From the NCBI RefSeq assembly GCF_002205165.1, contig NZ_NIVS01000043.1, forward strand, positions 1 to 64,000: 64,000 bases of DNA, written 5' to 3'. Made by a program: the position numbers and the translations under genes. The stretch is from Stenotrophomonas maltophilia. Its GTDB lineage: Bacteria > Pseudomonadota > Gammaproteobacteria > Xanthomonadales > Xanthomonadaceae. A model generated the notes under the pieces. The model had not been told where the DNA came from, ran no database searches, and worked only from the letters and a program-made list of their open reading frames with translations. This document shows, in pieces, positions 18,101 through 27,828 of the stretch (positions are counted from its first letter, which is position 1; every line of letters begins with the position of its first letter).

Positions 18101-18293
18101 CGCCAACGCACGTCACGCGATCGGTACCGGCGTGATCGGCGGGATGGTGTTCGCCACCTTCCTGGGTCTGCTGATGATCCCGGTGTTCTTCGTGGTGGTC
18201 CGCCGCATGCTGGGCGACAAGCTGGACGAACCGTCCAAGGAGTTCCTGGAACGCCAGGGCGAAGCCAATACGGCGCACCGTCCGGACCGTTGA
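15120..18293 (+). CDS. RND multidrug efflux pump, inner-membrane subunit (HAE1 family)
   Basis: This proton-driven transporter expels drugs through the periplasmic adaptor. It is 1057 aa with the typical duplicated 12-helix plan and two large periplasmic loops. The start MPKFFIEHPVFAWV is the classic AcrB-like N-terminus. The proton-relay aspartates are in the VVDDAIVVIENVER motif of TM4, and the TM10 lysine lies in LAAKNAILIVEFA. GSFLPEEDQGY marks the second periplasmic domain. It ends the operon and is followed by a strong terminator. No outer-membrane factor gene is nearby, so it must borrow one, as SmeGH-type pumps are thought to do (inference). Confidence 0.95.
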   Translation: MPKFFIEHPVFAWVVAILISLAGVISILGLGVESYPSIAPPQVTVSATYPGASADTAEKSVTQVIEQQLTGIDHLLYFSSSSASNGRVTITLTFETGTDADIAQVQVQNKVSLATPRLPTEVTQQGVVVAKANAGFLMVVALQSDSASIDRDALNDIVGSRVLDQISRIPGVGSTQQFGSEYAMNIWLNPEKMQGYGLSATQVLAAIKDQNVQFAAGSLGSDPSPEGHYFTATVSAEGRFSSPEEFENIILRANSDGSRVLLKDIARIAFGANNYGFDTQYNGKPTGAFAIQLLPGANALNVANAVTAKMDELSPSFPAGVSWFSPYDSTTFVKISIEEVVKTLIEAVVLVFLVMLIFLQNFRATLIPTLVIPVALLGTFLGMSIIGFTINQLTLFAMVLAIGIVVDDAIVVIENVERIMTEEKLPPKAATQKAMTQITGAVVAITVVLAAVFIPSALQGGAAGEIYKQFALTIAIAMAFSAFLALGFTPALCATFLKPTHNDNPNIVYRTFNKYYDKVSNTYVGHITSAVKHAPRWMILFVVLTVLCGFLFTRMPGSFLPEEDQGYALAIVQLPPGSTKSQTNHAFAQMRGILEKQDGFEGMLQVAGFSFVGSGENVGMGFIRLKPWADRDITVPEFINNMNGAFFGIKEAQIFVVNLPTVQGLGQFGGFDMWLQDRGGVGYDQLTQARNILLGKAAQESDLLTGVRPNGLENAPQLQLHVDRVQAQTMGLSVSDVYSTIQLMLAPVYVNDFFYEGRIKRVTLQADGPYRTGAESLNSFYTPSTLQTNPDGTQAMIPLSTVVKSEWVSAPPSLSRYNGYSAVNIVGSQAAGRSSGEAMQAMERIVNDDLPAGFGYDWSGMSYQEILAGNAATLLLVLSIVVVFLCLAALYESWSIPVAVLLVVPLGVLGALAFSLTRGLPNDLYFKIGLITVIGLAAKNAILIVEFAVEQRAAGKNLREATIEASRLRFRPILMTSFAFIMGVVPMAISTGAGANARHAIGTGVIGGMVFATFLGLLMIPVFFVVVRRMLGDKLDEPSKEFLERQGEANTAHRPDR

Positions 18294-18361
18294 TGGACGA
18301 CAGGGGCAGCCGCGGTTGCCCCGCCGCCAGGTGACCACCGTGGGCGGTCACACTGAAATGC

Positions 18362-18391
18362 AAAAGCCCCGGCGCGAGCCGGGGCTTTTTT
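18362..18391 (+). terminator. Rho-independent terminator after the RND operon
   Basis: AAAAGCCCCGGC, a GCGA loop and GCCGGGGCTTTT form a 12-bp symmetrical hairpin ending in a run of six T. The flanking A and T tracts allow it to work in both directions. It closes the TetR-adaptor-pump transcript. Confidence 0.93.
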
Positions 18392-18447
18392 GTATGCGGT
18401 GCGCGCCGGGTACTGTGGCTCACGCGAGGCATGCATATGGGGACGAA

Positions 18448-18526
18448 GTAGTGCCGGCCGCTGGCCGGCTGCTCCGGGCACCTGCCAGACAAGGACCGCC
18501 TGGGTGCCACCAGCGGCCGGCACTAC
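18448..18526. repeat. Inverted pair of SMAG-like GTAG elements
   Basis: The unit opens GTAGTGCCGGCCGCTGGCC at 18448 and closes with GGCCGGCACTAC at 18526. Each end can form its own GCCGGCC-type hairpin, and the two ends also pair with each other. This head-to-head layout is common for REP/SMAG families. It lies between two convergent genes and may add to termination. Confidence 0.75.
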
Positions 18527-18535
18527 CAAACGGCC

Positions 18536-18829
18536 TCAGCGCAGCAGTGCCACCGCTGCACAGGCGACCACGATCGCCAACGACGGCCACTGCATCGGCA
18601 TGTAGAAGAAATGATGGCGGGCATGCTCGCCCGCCGCGCGCGGGCCGCGATTGAGCACGATGCCGAGCACGACATTGATCGCTGCGCCGATGCCGAATCC
18701 GATCAACAGCTGCGCCAGTGAAGTATTGCCCTTGGCAACAGCAGGATCCGGCCAGAGCCACATCAACAGCAGTAGGGCGGCAATGGGGGTGAGCAGGGTC
18801 AGGAACCCTGCACCTCGATAAATGACCAT
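18536..18829 (-). CDS. Small predicted membrane protein
   Basis: This 97-aa protein has about three hydrophobic segments: LTLLTPIAALLLLMWLW near the N-terminus, LLIGFGIGAAINVVLGIV in the middle and SLAIVVACAAVALL at the C-terminus. HARHHFFYMP before the last helix is a striking His/aromatic stretch. The ATG at 18829 is chosen over one 12 codons upstream, because the peptide then opens with the first membrane segment. I do not recognise the family. It is flanked by SMAG-like repeats on both sides and has no operon partner. Confidence 0.65.
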   Translation of the reverse strand: MVIYRGAGFLTLLTPIAALLLLMWLWPDPAVAKGNTSLAQLLIGFGIGAAINVVLGIVLNRGPRAAGEHARHHFFYMPMQWPSLAIVVACAAVALLR

Positions 18830-18873
18830 GGAGTGACCTGCGGAACGGGACCGCATATTCTGCACTACCCCAC

Positions 18874-18894
18874 GTGCCGACCAAGGGTCGGCAC
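18874..18894. repeat. SMAG-like hairpin
   Basis: GTGCCGACC, an AAG loop and GGTCGGCAC form a perfect 9-bp stem. A second GGTCGGCAC half follows at about 18901. This is the typical stem sequence of Stenotrophomonas GTAG repeats, although the GTAG itself is not intact here. Confidence 0.65.
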
Positions 18895-18950
18895 TTACTC
18901 GGTCGGCACCTGCCCGGTTGGCGGGCGCAGCGCGACGGCCTACGCCCGCG

Positions 18951-18980
18951 GGCCACGACGGTGGGTCGTGGCCCCGCTAC
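18951..18980 (-). repeat. SMAG-like GTAG hairpin next to the acyl-CoA dehydrogenase stop
   Basis: Read on the minus strand this is GTAG, a short spacer, then a 9-bp stem GGCCACGAC/GTCGTGGCC (18951-18959 with 18965-18973). The GTAG ends one base from the stop codon of the dehydrogenase. It could serve as the 3' end hairpin of that mRNA. Confidence 0.7.
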
Positions 18981-18981
18981 C

Positions 18982-20130
18982 TCAGCGCAGACCCGTCTCG
19001 TTGCGCGCGATCACCAAGCGCTGGATTTCCGAGGTGCCCTCGTAGATCTCGGTGATCTTGGCATCACGGAAGTACCGCTCCAGCGGCATTTCCTTGGAAT
19101 AGCCCATGCCGCCGTGGATCTGCACCGCTTGGTGGGTGATCCACATCGCCGCTTCGGAGGCGGTCAGCTTGGCGATCGCCGCTTCATTGCTGAAACGCTT
19201 GCCCTGGCCCTTCACCCATGCCGCGCGCAGCGTCAGCAGCAGGGCTGCGTCCAGCTTGCATTTCATGTCGGCAATCTTGGCCTGGGTCATCTGGAAGGTG
19301 CCGATCGCCGCGCCGAAAGCCTTGCGGTCCTTCACGTATTCGATCGTCGCTTCATACGCAGCACGCGCGATACCGATTGCCTGCGAGGCGATACCGATAC
19401 GGCCTGCGTCCAGCACGCCCATGGCGATCTTGAAGCCCTCGCCTTCCTTGCCGACCACGTCATCGGCGGCCGCCACGTAATCCTGGAACTCGATCTCGCA
19501 GGTCGCCGAGGCGCGGATGCCCAGCTTCGGCTCGGTCTTGCCGCGGTGGAAGCCGGCCTTGTCGGTGTCGATCATGAACGCGGTGATGCCACGCGCGCCC
19601 TGGTCCGGATCGGTCATCGCAAACAGCACGATGTACTTGGCAACGGGGCCGGAGGTGATCCAGCTCTTCTTGCCGTTGATCACATAGGTGCCGTCGGCCT
19701 GCTTGACCGCGCGGCAGCGCATCGCCGTGGCATCCGAGCCGGACTGCGGCTCGGTCAGCGCGAACGCACCGATGGCCTCGCCCTCGGCGATGGCACGCAC
19801 GTACTTCTGCTTCTGCGCTTCGCTGCCATGGGTCAGGATGCCGTTGCAGAACAGCGAATTGTTGACCGACATGATCGTCGAATGTGCAGCGTCTCCGGCG
19901 GCGACCTCCACCATCGCCAGGACGTAGGCGATCGGGTCCATCCCCGCACCGCCGTAGGCTTCGGGCACTTCAATGCCCATCAGACCGTTCTCGCCCAGCA
20001 GGCGGATGTTCTCCAGCGGAAACTCGCCGGTGCGGTCGTGGTGTTCGGCGCTGGGCGCGATTTTCTCCTGCGCGATACGGCGCGCAACGTCCTGCAGCAT
20101 CAACTGCTCTTCGGTAAAGCTGAAATCCAC
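18982..20130 (-). CDS. Acyl-CoA dehydrogenase (short/branched-chain type)
   Basis: This flavoenzyme introduces the alpha,beta double bond into acyl-CoA and passes electrons to ETF. It is 382 aa, the standard length. The FAD/substrate signature FALTEPQSGSDA lies near residue 130. The catalytic glutamate is in the YEGTSEIQ motif near the C-terminus, the position used by short, medium and isobutyryl-CoA dehydrogenases. The start is GTG at 20130, because MDFSFTEEQ begins there and GGGAGGG lies five bases upstream. Substrate chain length cannot be read from sequence. It diverges from the SahR-like regulator across 148 bp. Confidence 0.9.
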   Translation of the reverse strand: MDFSFTEEQLMLQDVARRIAQEKIAPSAEHHDRTGEFPLENIRLLGENGLMGIEVPEAYGGAGMDPIAYVLAMVEVAAGDAAHSTIMSVNNSLFCNGILTHGSEAQKQKYVRAIAEGEAIGAFALTEPQSGSDATAMRCRAVKQADGTYVINGKKSWITSGPVAKYIVLFAMTDPDQGARGITAFMIDTDKAGFHRGKTEPKLGIRASATCEIEFQDYVAAADDVVGKEGEGFKIAMGVLDAGRIGIASQAIGIARAAYEATIEYVKDRKAFGAAIGTFQMTQAKIADMKCKLDAALLLTLRAAWVKGQGKRFSNEAAIAKLTASEAAMWITHQAVQIHGGMGYSKEMPLERYFRDAKITEIYEGTSEIQRLVIARNETGLR

Positions 20131-20246
20131 AACACCCTCCCGGGTACAGAGTGATAAAGGCCGCAGTGCGCGCGGCCCGGTCGGGCGATTGTACCGGGGG
20201 GCGGGGAAAGGACGCCTGACTTGACCGCACCGCCGCCAAAGGACGA

Positions 20247-20278
20247 AAATATCTCTATATCGCGATAGGTAGATATTT
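20247..20278 (+). promoter_or_regulatory. Concentric ArsR-type operator at the start codon of the sahR-like gene
   Basis: An outer repeat AAATATCT/AGATATTT (20247-20254 and 20271-20278) and an inner 10-bp palindrome TATCGCGATA (20258-20267) share the same centre, between 20262 and 20263. The outer arm ends directly before the ATG at 20279. Winged-helix ArsR proteins bind AT-rich dyads of this size. In this GC-rich genome such an AT-rich symmetrical block is conspicuous. It is probably the regulator's own operator, also serving the downstream metH genes. Confidence 0.7.
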
Positions 20279-21208
20279 ATGGATCTCGAGGACTGGTCCG
20301 TCCGGCTGAAAGTATTCGCCGACGCCACCCGGGTGCGCCTGCTGGCGCTGCTGGAACAGGAAGAACTCACTGTGGCCGAGCTGTCGGCCATCACCACGCT
20401 GGCCCAGCCGCGGGTGTCCACCCATCTGGCCCGGCTCAAGGAAGCCGGCCTGGTCCGTGACCGCCGCTCGGGCGTCTCGGCGTATTACCGCTTCGATGAC
20501 GCCGCGCTGGATCCGGCGCAGCGCGCATTGTGGCATGCCCTGAGCACCGGCAGCGATGACCCGCTGCTGCGCCAGGATGCTGAACGCGTGGCCGCGGTCA
20601 TGGCCAGCCGCGCTGCCGACCAGAACTGGGCAGATAGCGTTGCCGGCGACATGGAACGCCATTATTCCCCCGGCCGCACCTGGGAGGCGCTGGCGCGCAC
20701 CGCGCTGCCGCTGCTGGAAACCGGCGATGTGCTCGATATCGCCTCTGGTGACGGCGTATTGGCCGAACTGGTCGCCCCGCACGCCAAACGCTATGTCTGC
20801 ATCGATACCAGCGCGCGCGTGGTTGCCGCCGCCAGCGAGCGCCTGCGCCGGCTGGCCAACGTGGAAGTGCGCGAAGGCGACATGCACGCCCTGCCCTTCC
20901 CTGACCAGAGCTTCGATCTGGTGGTGCTGATGCACGCGCTGACCTATGCGGCCAAGCCGGCCCAGGCCGTCGCCGAGGGCGCGCGCGTGCTGCGCCCGGG
21001 CGGTCGCCTGCTGCTGTGCAGCCTGGCCCGCCACGAACACCGTGCGGCCGTGGACGCGTATGGCCACGTCAACCTTGGTTTCAGCGACAAGGAACTGCGC
21101 AAGTTCGTGGAGAAGGCCGGCCTGGTCGTCTCCAGCCTGGAGACGGTGACCCGCGAGAAGCGCCCGCCGCATTTCGAAGTCATTTCGCTGATTGCCAGCA
21201 AGCCCTGA
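20279..21208 (+). CDS. sahR: ArsR-family regulator fused to a SAM-dependent methyltransferase-like domain (SahR-like)
   Basis: This 309-aa protein has an ArsR winged helix (residues about 5-85; recognition region TLAQPRVSTHLARLKEAGLV) and a class I methyltransferase fold (about 135-290). The SAM motif is VLDIASGDGVLAE; the later motif is RVLRPGGRLLLCSL. No ArsR metal-site cysteines are obvious, so metal sensing is unlikely. Regulators of this design next to metH are described as SahR, controlling methionine/SAM recycling by sensing S-adenosylhomocysteine; I apply that by analogy. It lies 9 bp before metH and has a concentric operator at its start. Confidence 0.85.
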   Translation: MDLEDWSVRLKVFADATRVRLLALLEQEELTVAELSAITTLAQPRVSTHLARLKEAGLVRDRRSGVSAYYRFDDAALDPAQRALWHALSTGSDDPLLRQDAERVAAVMASRAADQNWADSVAGDMERHYSPGRTWEALARTALPLLETGDVLDIASGDGVLAELVAPHAKRYVCIDTSARVVAAASERLRRLANVEVREGDMHALPFPDQSFDLVVLMHALTYAAKPAQAVAEGARVLRPGGRLLLCSLARHEHRAAVDAYGHVNLGFSDKELRKFVEKAGLVVSSLETVTREKRPPHFEVISLIASKP

Positions 21209-21217
21209 GGTCTGCCC

Positions 21218-22324
21218 ATGCCATCCCTGCCCTGGCTCCACCCCGACCGCGTGCATGCGCTGGAAACGGCGCTGGCCCAGCGCATCCTGATCATCGATGG
21301 GGCCATGGGCACGATGATCCAGCGGCATGGGCTGGAGGAGGACGATTACCGGGGCGAGCGCTTCGCCGACGGCTACGACCACCAGCACGGGCCCGGCTGC
21401 GACCATGCCGTGCCCGGCGACGCCCCACAGGGCCATGACCTCAAGGGCAACAACGACCTGTTGCTGTTGACCCGCCCGGAGGTCATCAGCGGCATCCATA
21501 CCGCCTACCTGGAGGCCGGTGCCGATCTGGTCGAGACCAACACCTTCAATGCGACCTCGGTCAGCCAGGCCGACTATCACCTTGAACACCTGGTCTACGA
21601 GCTCAACAAGGCCGGTGCCGCCGTGGCGCGCGCCTGCTGCGATGCGGTCGCGGCGACCACACCGGGCAAACCGCGCTTCGTGATCGGGGTGCTCGGCCCG
21701 ACCAGCCGCACCGCCTCGATCAGCCCGGACGTAAACGATCCCGGCTTCCGCAACACTAGCTTCGATGCGCTGCGCGAGACCTATCGCGAGGCCATCGATG
21801 GCCTGATCGACGGCGGCGCCGACACCCTGATGGTGGAAACCATCTTCGACACGCTCAACGCCAAGGCCGCGCTGTTCGCCATCGAGGAAGTGTTCGATGC
21901 CCGCGGCGGGCGGCTGCCGGTGATGATCTCCGGCACGATCACCGATGCCTCCGGGCGCACCCTGTCCGGGCAGACGGCCGAAGCGTTCTACGCCTCGGTC
22001 GCGCATGGCCGGCCGCTGTCGATCGGGCTGAACTGCGCGCTCGGTGCCAGCGACATGCGGCCCCATGTGGAAACCTTGTCCACAGTGGCCGAGTGCCTGG
22101 TCAGTGCGCATCCCAATGCCGGCCTGCCCAATGCGTTCGGCGAGTACGACGAAACCCCGGAAGAAATGGCCACCACGCTGCGCGAATTCGCCAGCGCCGG
22201 TCTGCTCAACCTGGTGGGCGGCTGCTGCGGCACCACCCCGGCGCATATCCGCGCGATTGCCGAGGCCGTGGCCGATCTGCCCCCACGCCGCCTGCCGGCG
22301 CCACCGCTGGAAGACGCGGCATGA
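21218..22324 (+). CDS. metH: Methionine synthase, homocysteine-binding module (N-terminal piece of MetH)
   Basis: This 368-aa protein equals the first domain of cobalamin-dependent methionine synthase. It binds and activates homocysteine through zinc. The [13 protein letters not shown] start of the barrel is visible, and the three Zn ligands are present: Cys273 in NCALG and Cys336-Cys337 in GGCCGTTP. The gene ends at TGA 22322-22324, right after the domain. The remaining three domains are encoded by the next gene in the same frame. Split MetH is known in Xanthomonads, so this is probably functional rather than a pseudogene. It must pair with the downstream product. Confidence 0.92.
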   Translation: MPSLPWLHPDRVHALETALAQRILIIDGAMGTMIQRHGLEEDDYRGERFADGYDHQHGPGCDHAVPGDAPQGHDLKGNNDLLLLTRPEVISGIHTAYLEAGADLVETNTFNATSVSQADYHLEHLVYELNKAGAAVARACCDAVAATTPGKPRFVIGVLGPTSRTASISPDVNDPGFRNTSFDALRETYREAIDGLIDGGADTLMVETIFDTLNAKAALFAIEEVFDARGGRLPVMISGTITDASGRTLSGQTAEAFYASVAHGRPLSIGLNCALGASDMRPHVETLSTVAECLVSAHPNAGLPNAFGEYDETPEEMATTLREFASAGLLNLVGGCCGTTPAHIRAIAEAVADLPPRRLPAPPLEDAA

Positions 22325-22387
22325 CCGCGTCCGCCCCACGTTCCCGTTGTCGTTGACCCTCCTCCGCCAGCCCGTGCCAGCCTGCCC

Positions 22388-25072
<2,685 letters not shown>

Positions 25073-25117
25073 TCGCCGCGCCCGACAACGGCCGGTGCCA
25101 GCGGCCATAATGCACCG

Positions 25118-25141
25118 GTAGATACCCGCTGCCGGTGGGTG
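25118..25141 (+). repeat. Degenerate SMAG-like element
   Basis: GTAG at 25118 is followed by an imperfect stem (ATACCC... with ...GGGTG) and is preceded by the short repeat GCCGGTGCCAGCGGCC. The arrangement resembles the perfect element at 5778 but with mismatches, as in an older copy. It lies in the short gap between metH and the MFS gene. Confidence 0.45.
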
Positions 25142-25163
25142 CGCGCAACCACCGAGACCCCGC

Positions 25164-26369
25164 ATGACCGCCCTCCCCCGCGACGCCGTTCCGGCTGTTC
25201 GCCTGTCCTCGTTCTATCTGTTCTACTACGCCGCCCTCGGCGCGTTCACGCCGTACTGGTCGTTGTTCCTGACCTCGCGTGGCATGAGTGTCACCGCGAT
25301 CAGCGTGATGATGGGCCTGTGGTACGCCACCCGCATCGTCGCACCGACAACATGGACCTCCATCGCCGCTGCTTCGCCGCGCCCGATCTTCTGGCTGCGG
25401 CTGGGCTGTGTACTCACCCTGCTCACCTTCTGCGCGTTCCTGCTGCCGTTGCCGCAGCCGTGGCTGTACCCGGCGATGATCGCGTTCTGCTTCTTCTACA
25501 ACGCGGTGATGCCGCAGTTCGAATCGATCACGCTGACCCACCTGGGCAGCGACAGCCACCGCTACGGTCTGATCCGGGTCTGGGGCTCGCTGGGCTTCAT
25601 CGCCGTGGTGATGCTGTTCGGCTGGATCATCGAAGGCGATGGCGGCGCCGGCAACGCCCACCTGCTGCCGTGGCTGATGCTGCCGCTGTTCGGCCTGCTC
25701 ACCGCCTCGGGCTTTGCCAACCGCTACGCGCGCAACCTGCAGCGCAGCGAGGGCGATGCCAGTGGCTTCTGGCAGATCGTGCGCAAGCCGCAGGTGGCGG
25801 CGTTCTTCCTGGCCGCGTTCATGGAGCAGCTCTCGTTCGGGCCGTACTACACGTTCTTCTCGGTCTACATGGATCACCACGGCTATGCGACCTCCACGCT
25901 GGGCGTGTTGTGGACGGTGGGCGTGGTGTTCGAAGTGGGCGTGTTCTTCACCATCGGTCGCTTCTTCCGCCGCTATGACGCCAGCTGGATGCTGCTGATC
26001 GCGCTGCTCAGTTCCACCGTGCGCTGGGCGGTCACCGCCCTGTTCCCGGAGAACCTGCCGGTGATGCTGGTCGCCCAGACCGCGCATGCGCTCGGCTTTG
26101 CGGCCTTCTTCGCCGCCGCGATGCAGATGCTGGCCACCTACTTCCCCGGCCGCCTGAACGGCCATGGCCAAGGCCTGCTGTACGGATTCTCGTCCGGTGT
26201 GGGCGGCGTGCTCGGTGCGCTGATCGCCGGGCAGTTGTGGCCGATCGACCAGGGCCGCACCGCCTTCCTGGCCGCCAGCGGGTTCGCGCTGGCCGGCGCG
26301 CTGCTGTGCTTCTTCGCGATCAGCCTGCCGCTGTTGCGCGCCGGCCGCAGGAAGCCCGGAATCGTGTAG
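25164..26369 (+). CDS. MFS transporter (PPP/HcaT-like, MFS_1-like family)
   Basis: This 401-aa inner-membrane protein has about 12 hydrophobic segments. It opens with LSSFYLFYYAALGAFTPYWSL-type residues, typical of the phenylpropionate/nucleoside H+ symporter branch. YGLIRVWGSLGFI after TM4 is a conserved signature of this branch. The substrate is unknown. The stop codon TAG lies inside the GTAG of a SMAG-like hairpin. The secreted amidohydrolase 72 bp downstream may be a functional partner, but the hairpin between them argues for partly separate expression. Confidence 0.86.
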   Translation: MTALPRDAVPAVRLSSFYLFYYAALGAFTPYWSLFLTSRGMSVTAISVMMGLWYATRIVAPTTWTSIAAASPRPIFWLRLGCVLTLLTFCAFLLPLPQPWLYPAMIAFCFFYNAVMPQFESITLTHLGSDSHRYGLIRVWGSLGFIAVVMLFGWIIEGDGGAGNAHLLPWLMLPLFGLLTASGFANRYARNLQRSEGDASGFWQIVRKPQVAAFFLAAFMEQLSFGPYYTFFSVYMDHHGYATSTLGVLWTVGVVFEVGVFFTIGRFFRRYDASWMLLIALLSSTVRWAVTALFPENLPVMLVAQTAHALGFAAFFAAAMQMLATYFPGRLNGHGQGLLYGFSSGVGGVLGALIAGQLWPIDQGRTAFLAASGFALAGALLCFFAISLPLLRAGRRKPGIV

Positions 26370-26387
26370 AGCCACGCCTCGCGTGGC
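26366..26387 (+). repeat. SMAG-like GTAG hairpin
   Basis: GTAGA is followed by a perfect 7-bp stem GCCACGC/GCGTGGC with a CTC loop. The TAG of GTAG is the stop codon of the MFS gene, as also seen at 5778. Confidence 0.7.
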
Positions 26388-26441
26388 CCTGCCGTCACGT
26401 TGGTGCCGGTACGCTCGGGACTCCCCAACACCGGAGTCCCC

Positions 26442-27812
26442 ATGCGACGTTCCCTGCGCCTGCCGACCCTGTTCACTGCCCTCGTGGCCGCCTGTGGCGC
26501 CGCCAATGCGGCCCCCCCGATCATTCTCGACAATGCCCGCGTGTTCGACGGCGAACGCGATCTCGGCATCACCACGCTGACTCTGCGCGATGAGCGCATC
26601 GCGCACATCGGCCCGCCGCCGCCCGCACTGGCCAAGGGTGCCAAGCGCATCGACTACCAGGGCAAGGTGATCCTGCCCGGCCTGGTCAGCAACCACATCC
26701 ACGTCGGCAACACCGACGGGCTCGAGCATGGTGACCGCTTCTATACCCGCGACCATGTGGTCCGCGACCTGCAGCAGTTCCAGCGCTACGGCATCACCAC
26801 GGTGACCGCGCTGGGCATGAACGGCGCCGCGTTCCCCGCGATCCGCGCCGAGGTCCGTGACCAACCCGCGCTCGGTGCGCAACTCTATGGCGCCGGTGGT
26901 GGCATCGGTGCGGCCGCAGGCGCGCCCCCGGCCAACACGATGGGGCTTGAGCACGATCCCGTCGCACGCCCGACCACGCCCGATCAGGCCCGCGCCGCGG
27001 TCCGCGCGCAGCAGCAGGCCGGGGTGGACGTGATCAAGCTGTGGGTGGACGACCTCGGCGGCCGCTTCCCGATGATGGCCCCGCCGATCTACCGCGCCGC
27101 GATCGATGAAGCGCACCAGCACCAGCTCAAGGTGGCCGCGCACATCCATGATCAGGCTCCGGCGGCGGACCTGGTCGCGGCCGGCGTGGACATCATCGCG
27201 CACGGCATCCGCGATACGCCGGTCGCCCCGGCATTGGTCAGCGCGATGCGCGACAAGGGCGTCTGGTACATCCCGACGGTCAACATCGACGAGGCAAACT
27301 ATCTGTACGCCGAGAATCCCCAGTGGCTGCAGCAACCGTTCCTGGCCAATGCCCTGCCGTCGGCGGTGCGTGAGCGCTGGCAGCAACCGCAGTGGCAGCA
27401 GGAACAACTGGCCGGCGATGGCATTCCCAAGGCGCGCGCGTCCGTGGCGATGAACCTGCGCAACCTGCGCACGCTGCACGAAGCGGGGGTGAACATCGGC
27501 TTTGGTACCGATGCCGGCGCGATGCCGCAGCGGGTGATCGGCTTCGCCGAGCATCGCGAGCTGGAGTTGATGACCCAGGCCGGCTTCACGCCGGCGCAGG
27601 CACTCCAGGTGGCCACCGCCGATGCGGCGCGCGTGCTCGGCCTGGAGGATCGCGGCCGCATTGCGGTGGGGCGCCGCGCGGATCTGCTGGTGCTGGGCGC
27701 CAACCCGCTCGACGACATCCGTAACAGCCGGCGGATCGACGCGGTCTGGCAGGCGGGCCAGCAGGTCGCCGGCCCGATCGAGGCCGCCGCGGACACTGCG
27801 GCCCGCGACTGA
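26442..27812 (+). CDS. Secreted amidohydrolase-family enzyme
   Basis: This 456-aa metal-dependent hydrolase has a Sec signal peptide (RRSLRLPTLFTALVAACGAANA), so it is probably periplasmic. The amidohydrolase fold is clear: metal ligands HIHVG near residue 85, a likely lysine in IKLWVDD, histidines in VAAHIHD and AHGIRDT, and the catalytic aspartate in GFGTDAGA. The C-terminal composite beta domain has GRIAVGRRADLLVLGANPLDDI. Imidazolonepropionase- or prolidase-like substrates are possible but not decidable. ATG 26442 is chosen because the signal peptide begins there. Confidence 0.88.
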   Translation: MRRSLRLPTLFTALVAACGAANAAPPIILDNARVFDGERDLGITTLTLRDERIAHIGPPPPALAKGAKRIDYQGKVILPGLVSNHIHVGNTDGLEHGDRFYTRDHVVRDLQQFQRYGITTVTALGMNGAAFPAIRAEVRDQPALGAQLYGAGGGIGAAAGAPPANTMGLEHDPVARPTTPDQARAAVRAQQQAGVDVIKLWVDDLGGRFPMMAPPIYRAAIDEAHQHQLKVAAHIHDQAPAADLVAAGVDIIAHGIRDTPVAPALVSAMRDKGVWYIPTVNIDEANYLYAENPQWLQQPFLANALPSAVRERWQQPQWQQEQLAGDGIPKARASVAMNLRNLRTLHEAGVNIGFGTDAGAMPQRVIGFAEHRELELMTQAGFTPAQALQVATADAARVLGLEDRGRIAVGRRADLLVLGANPLDDIRNSRRIDAVWQAGQQVAGPIEAAADTAARD

Positions 27813-27828
27813 TCACCAGGGGGTGGAG

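Noticed and set aside
13569-18338. 1589-aa open frame on the minus strand
   Set aside because: It is antisense to the whole TetR-adaptor-pump operon and is a high-GC shadow with repetitive Gly/His/Arg composition and no motif.
20131-21217. SAH or cobalamin riboswitch upstream of metH
   Set aside because: The gap before the regulator is dominated by an AT-rich protein-operator dyad, and only 9 bp separate the regulator from metH. I see no riboswitch fold or conserved core.
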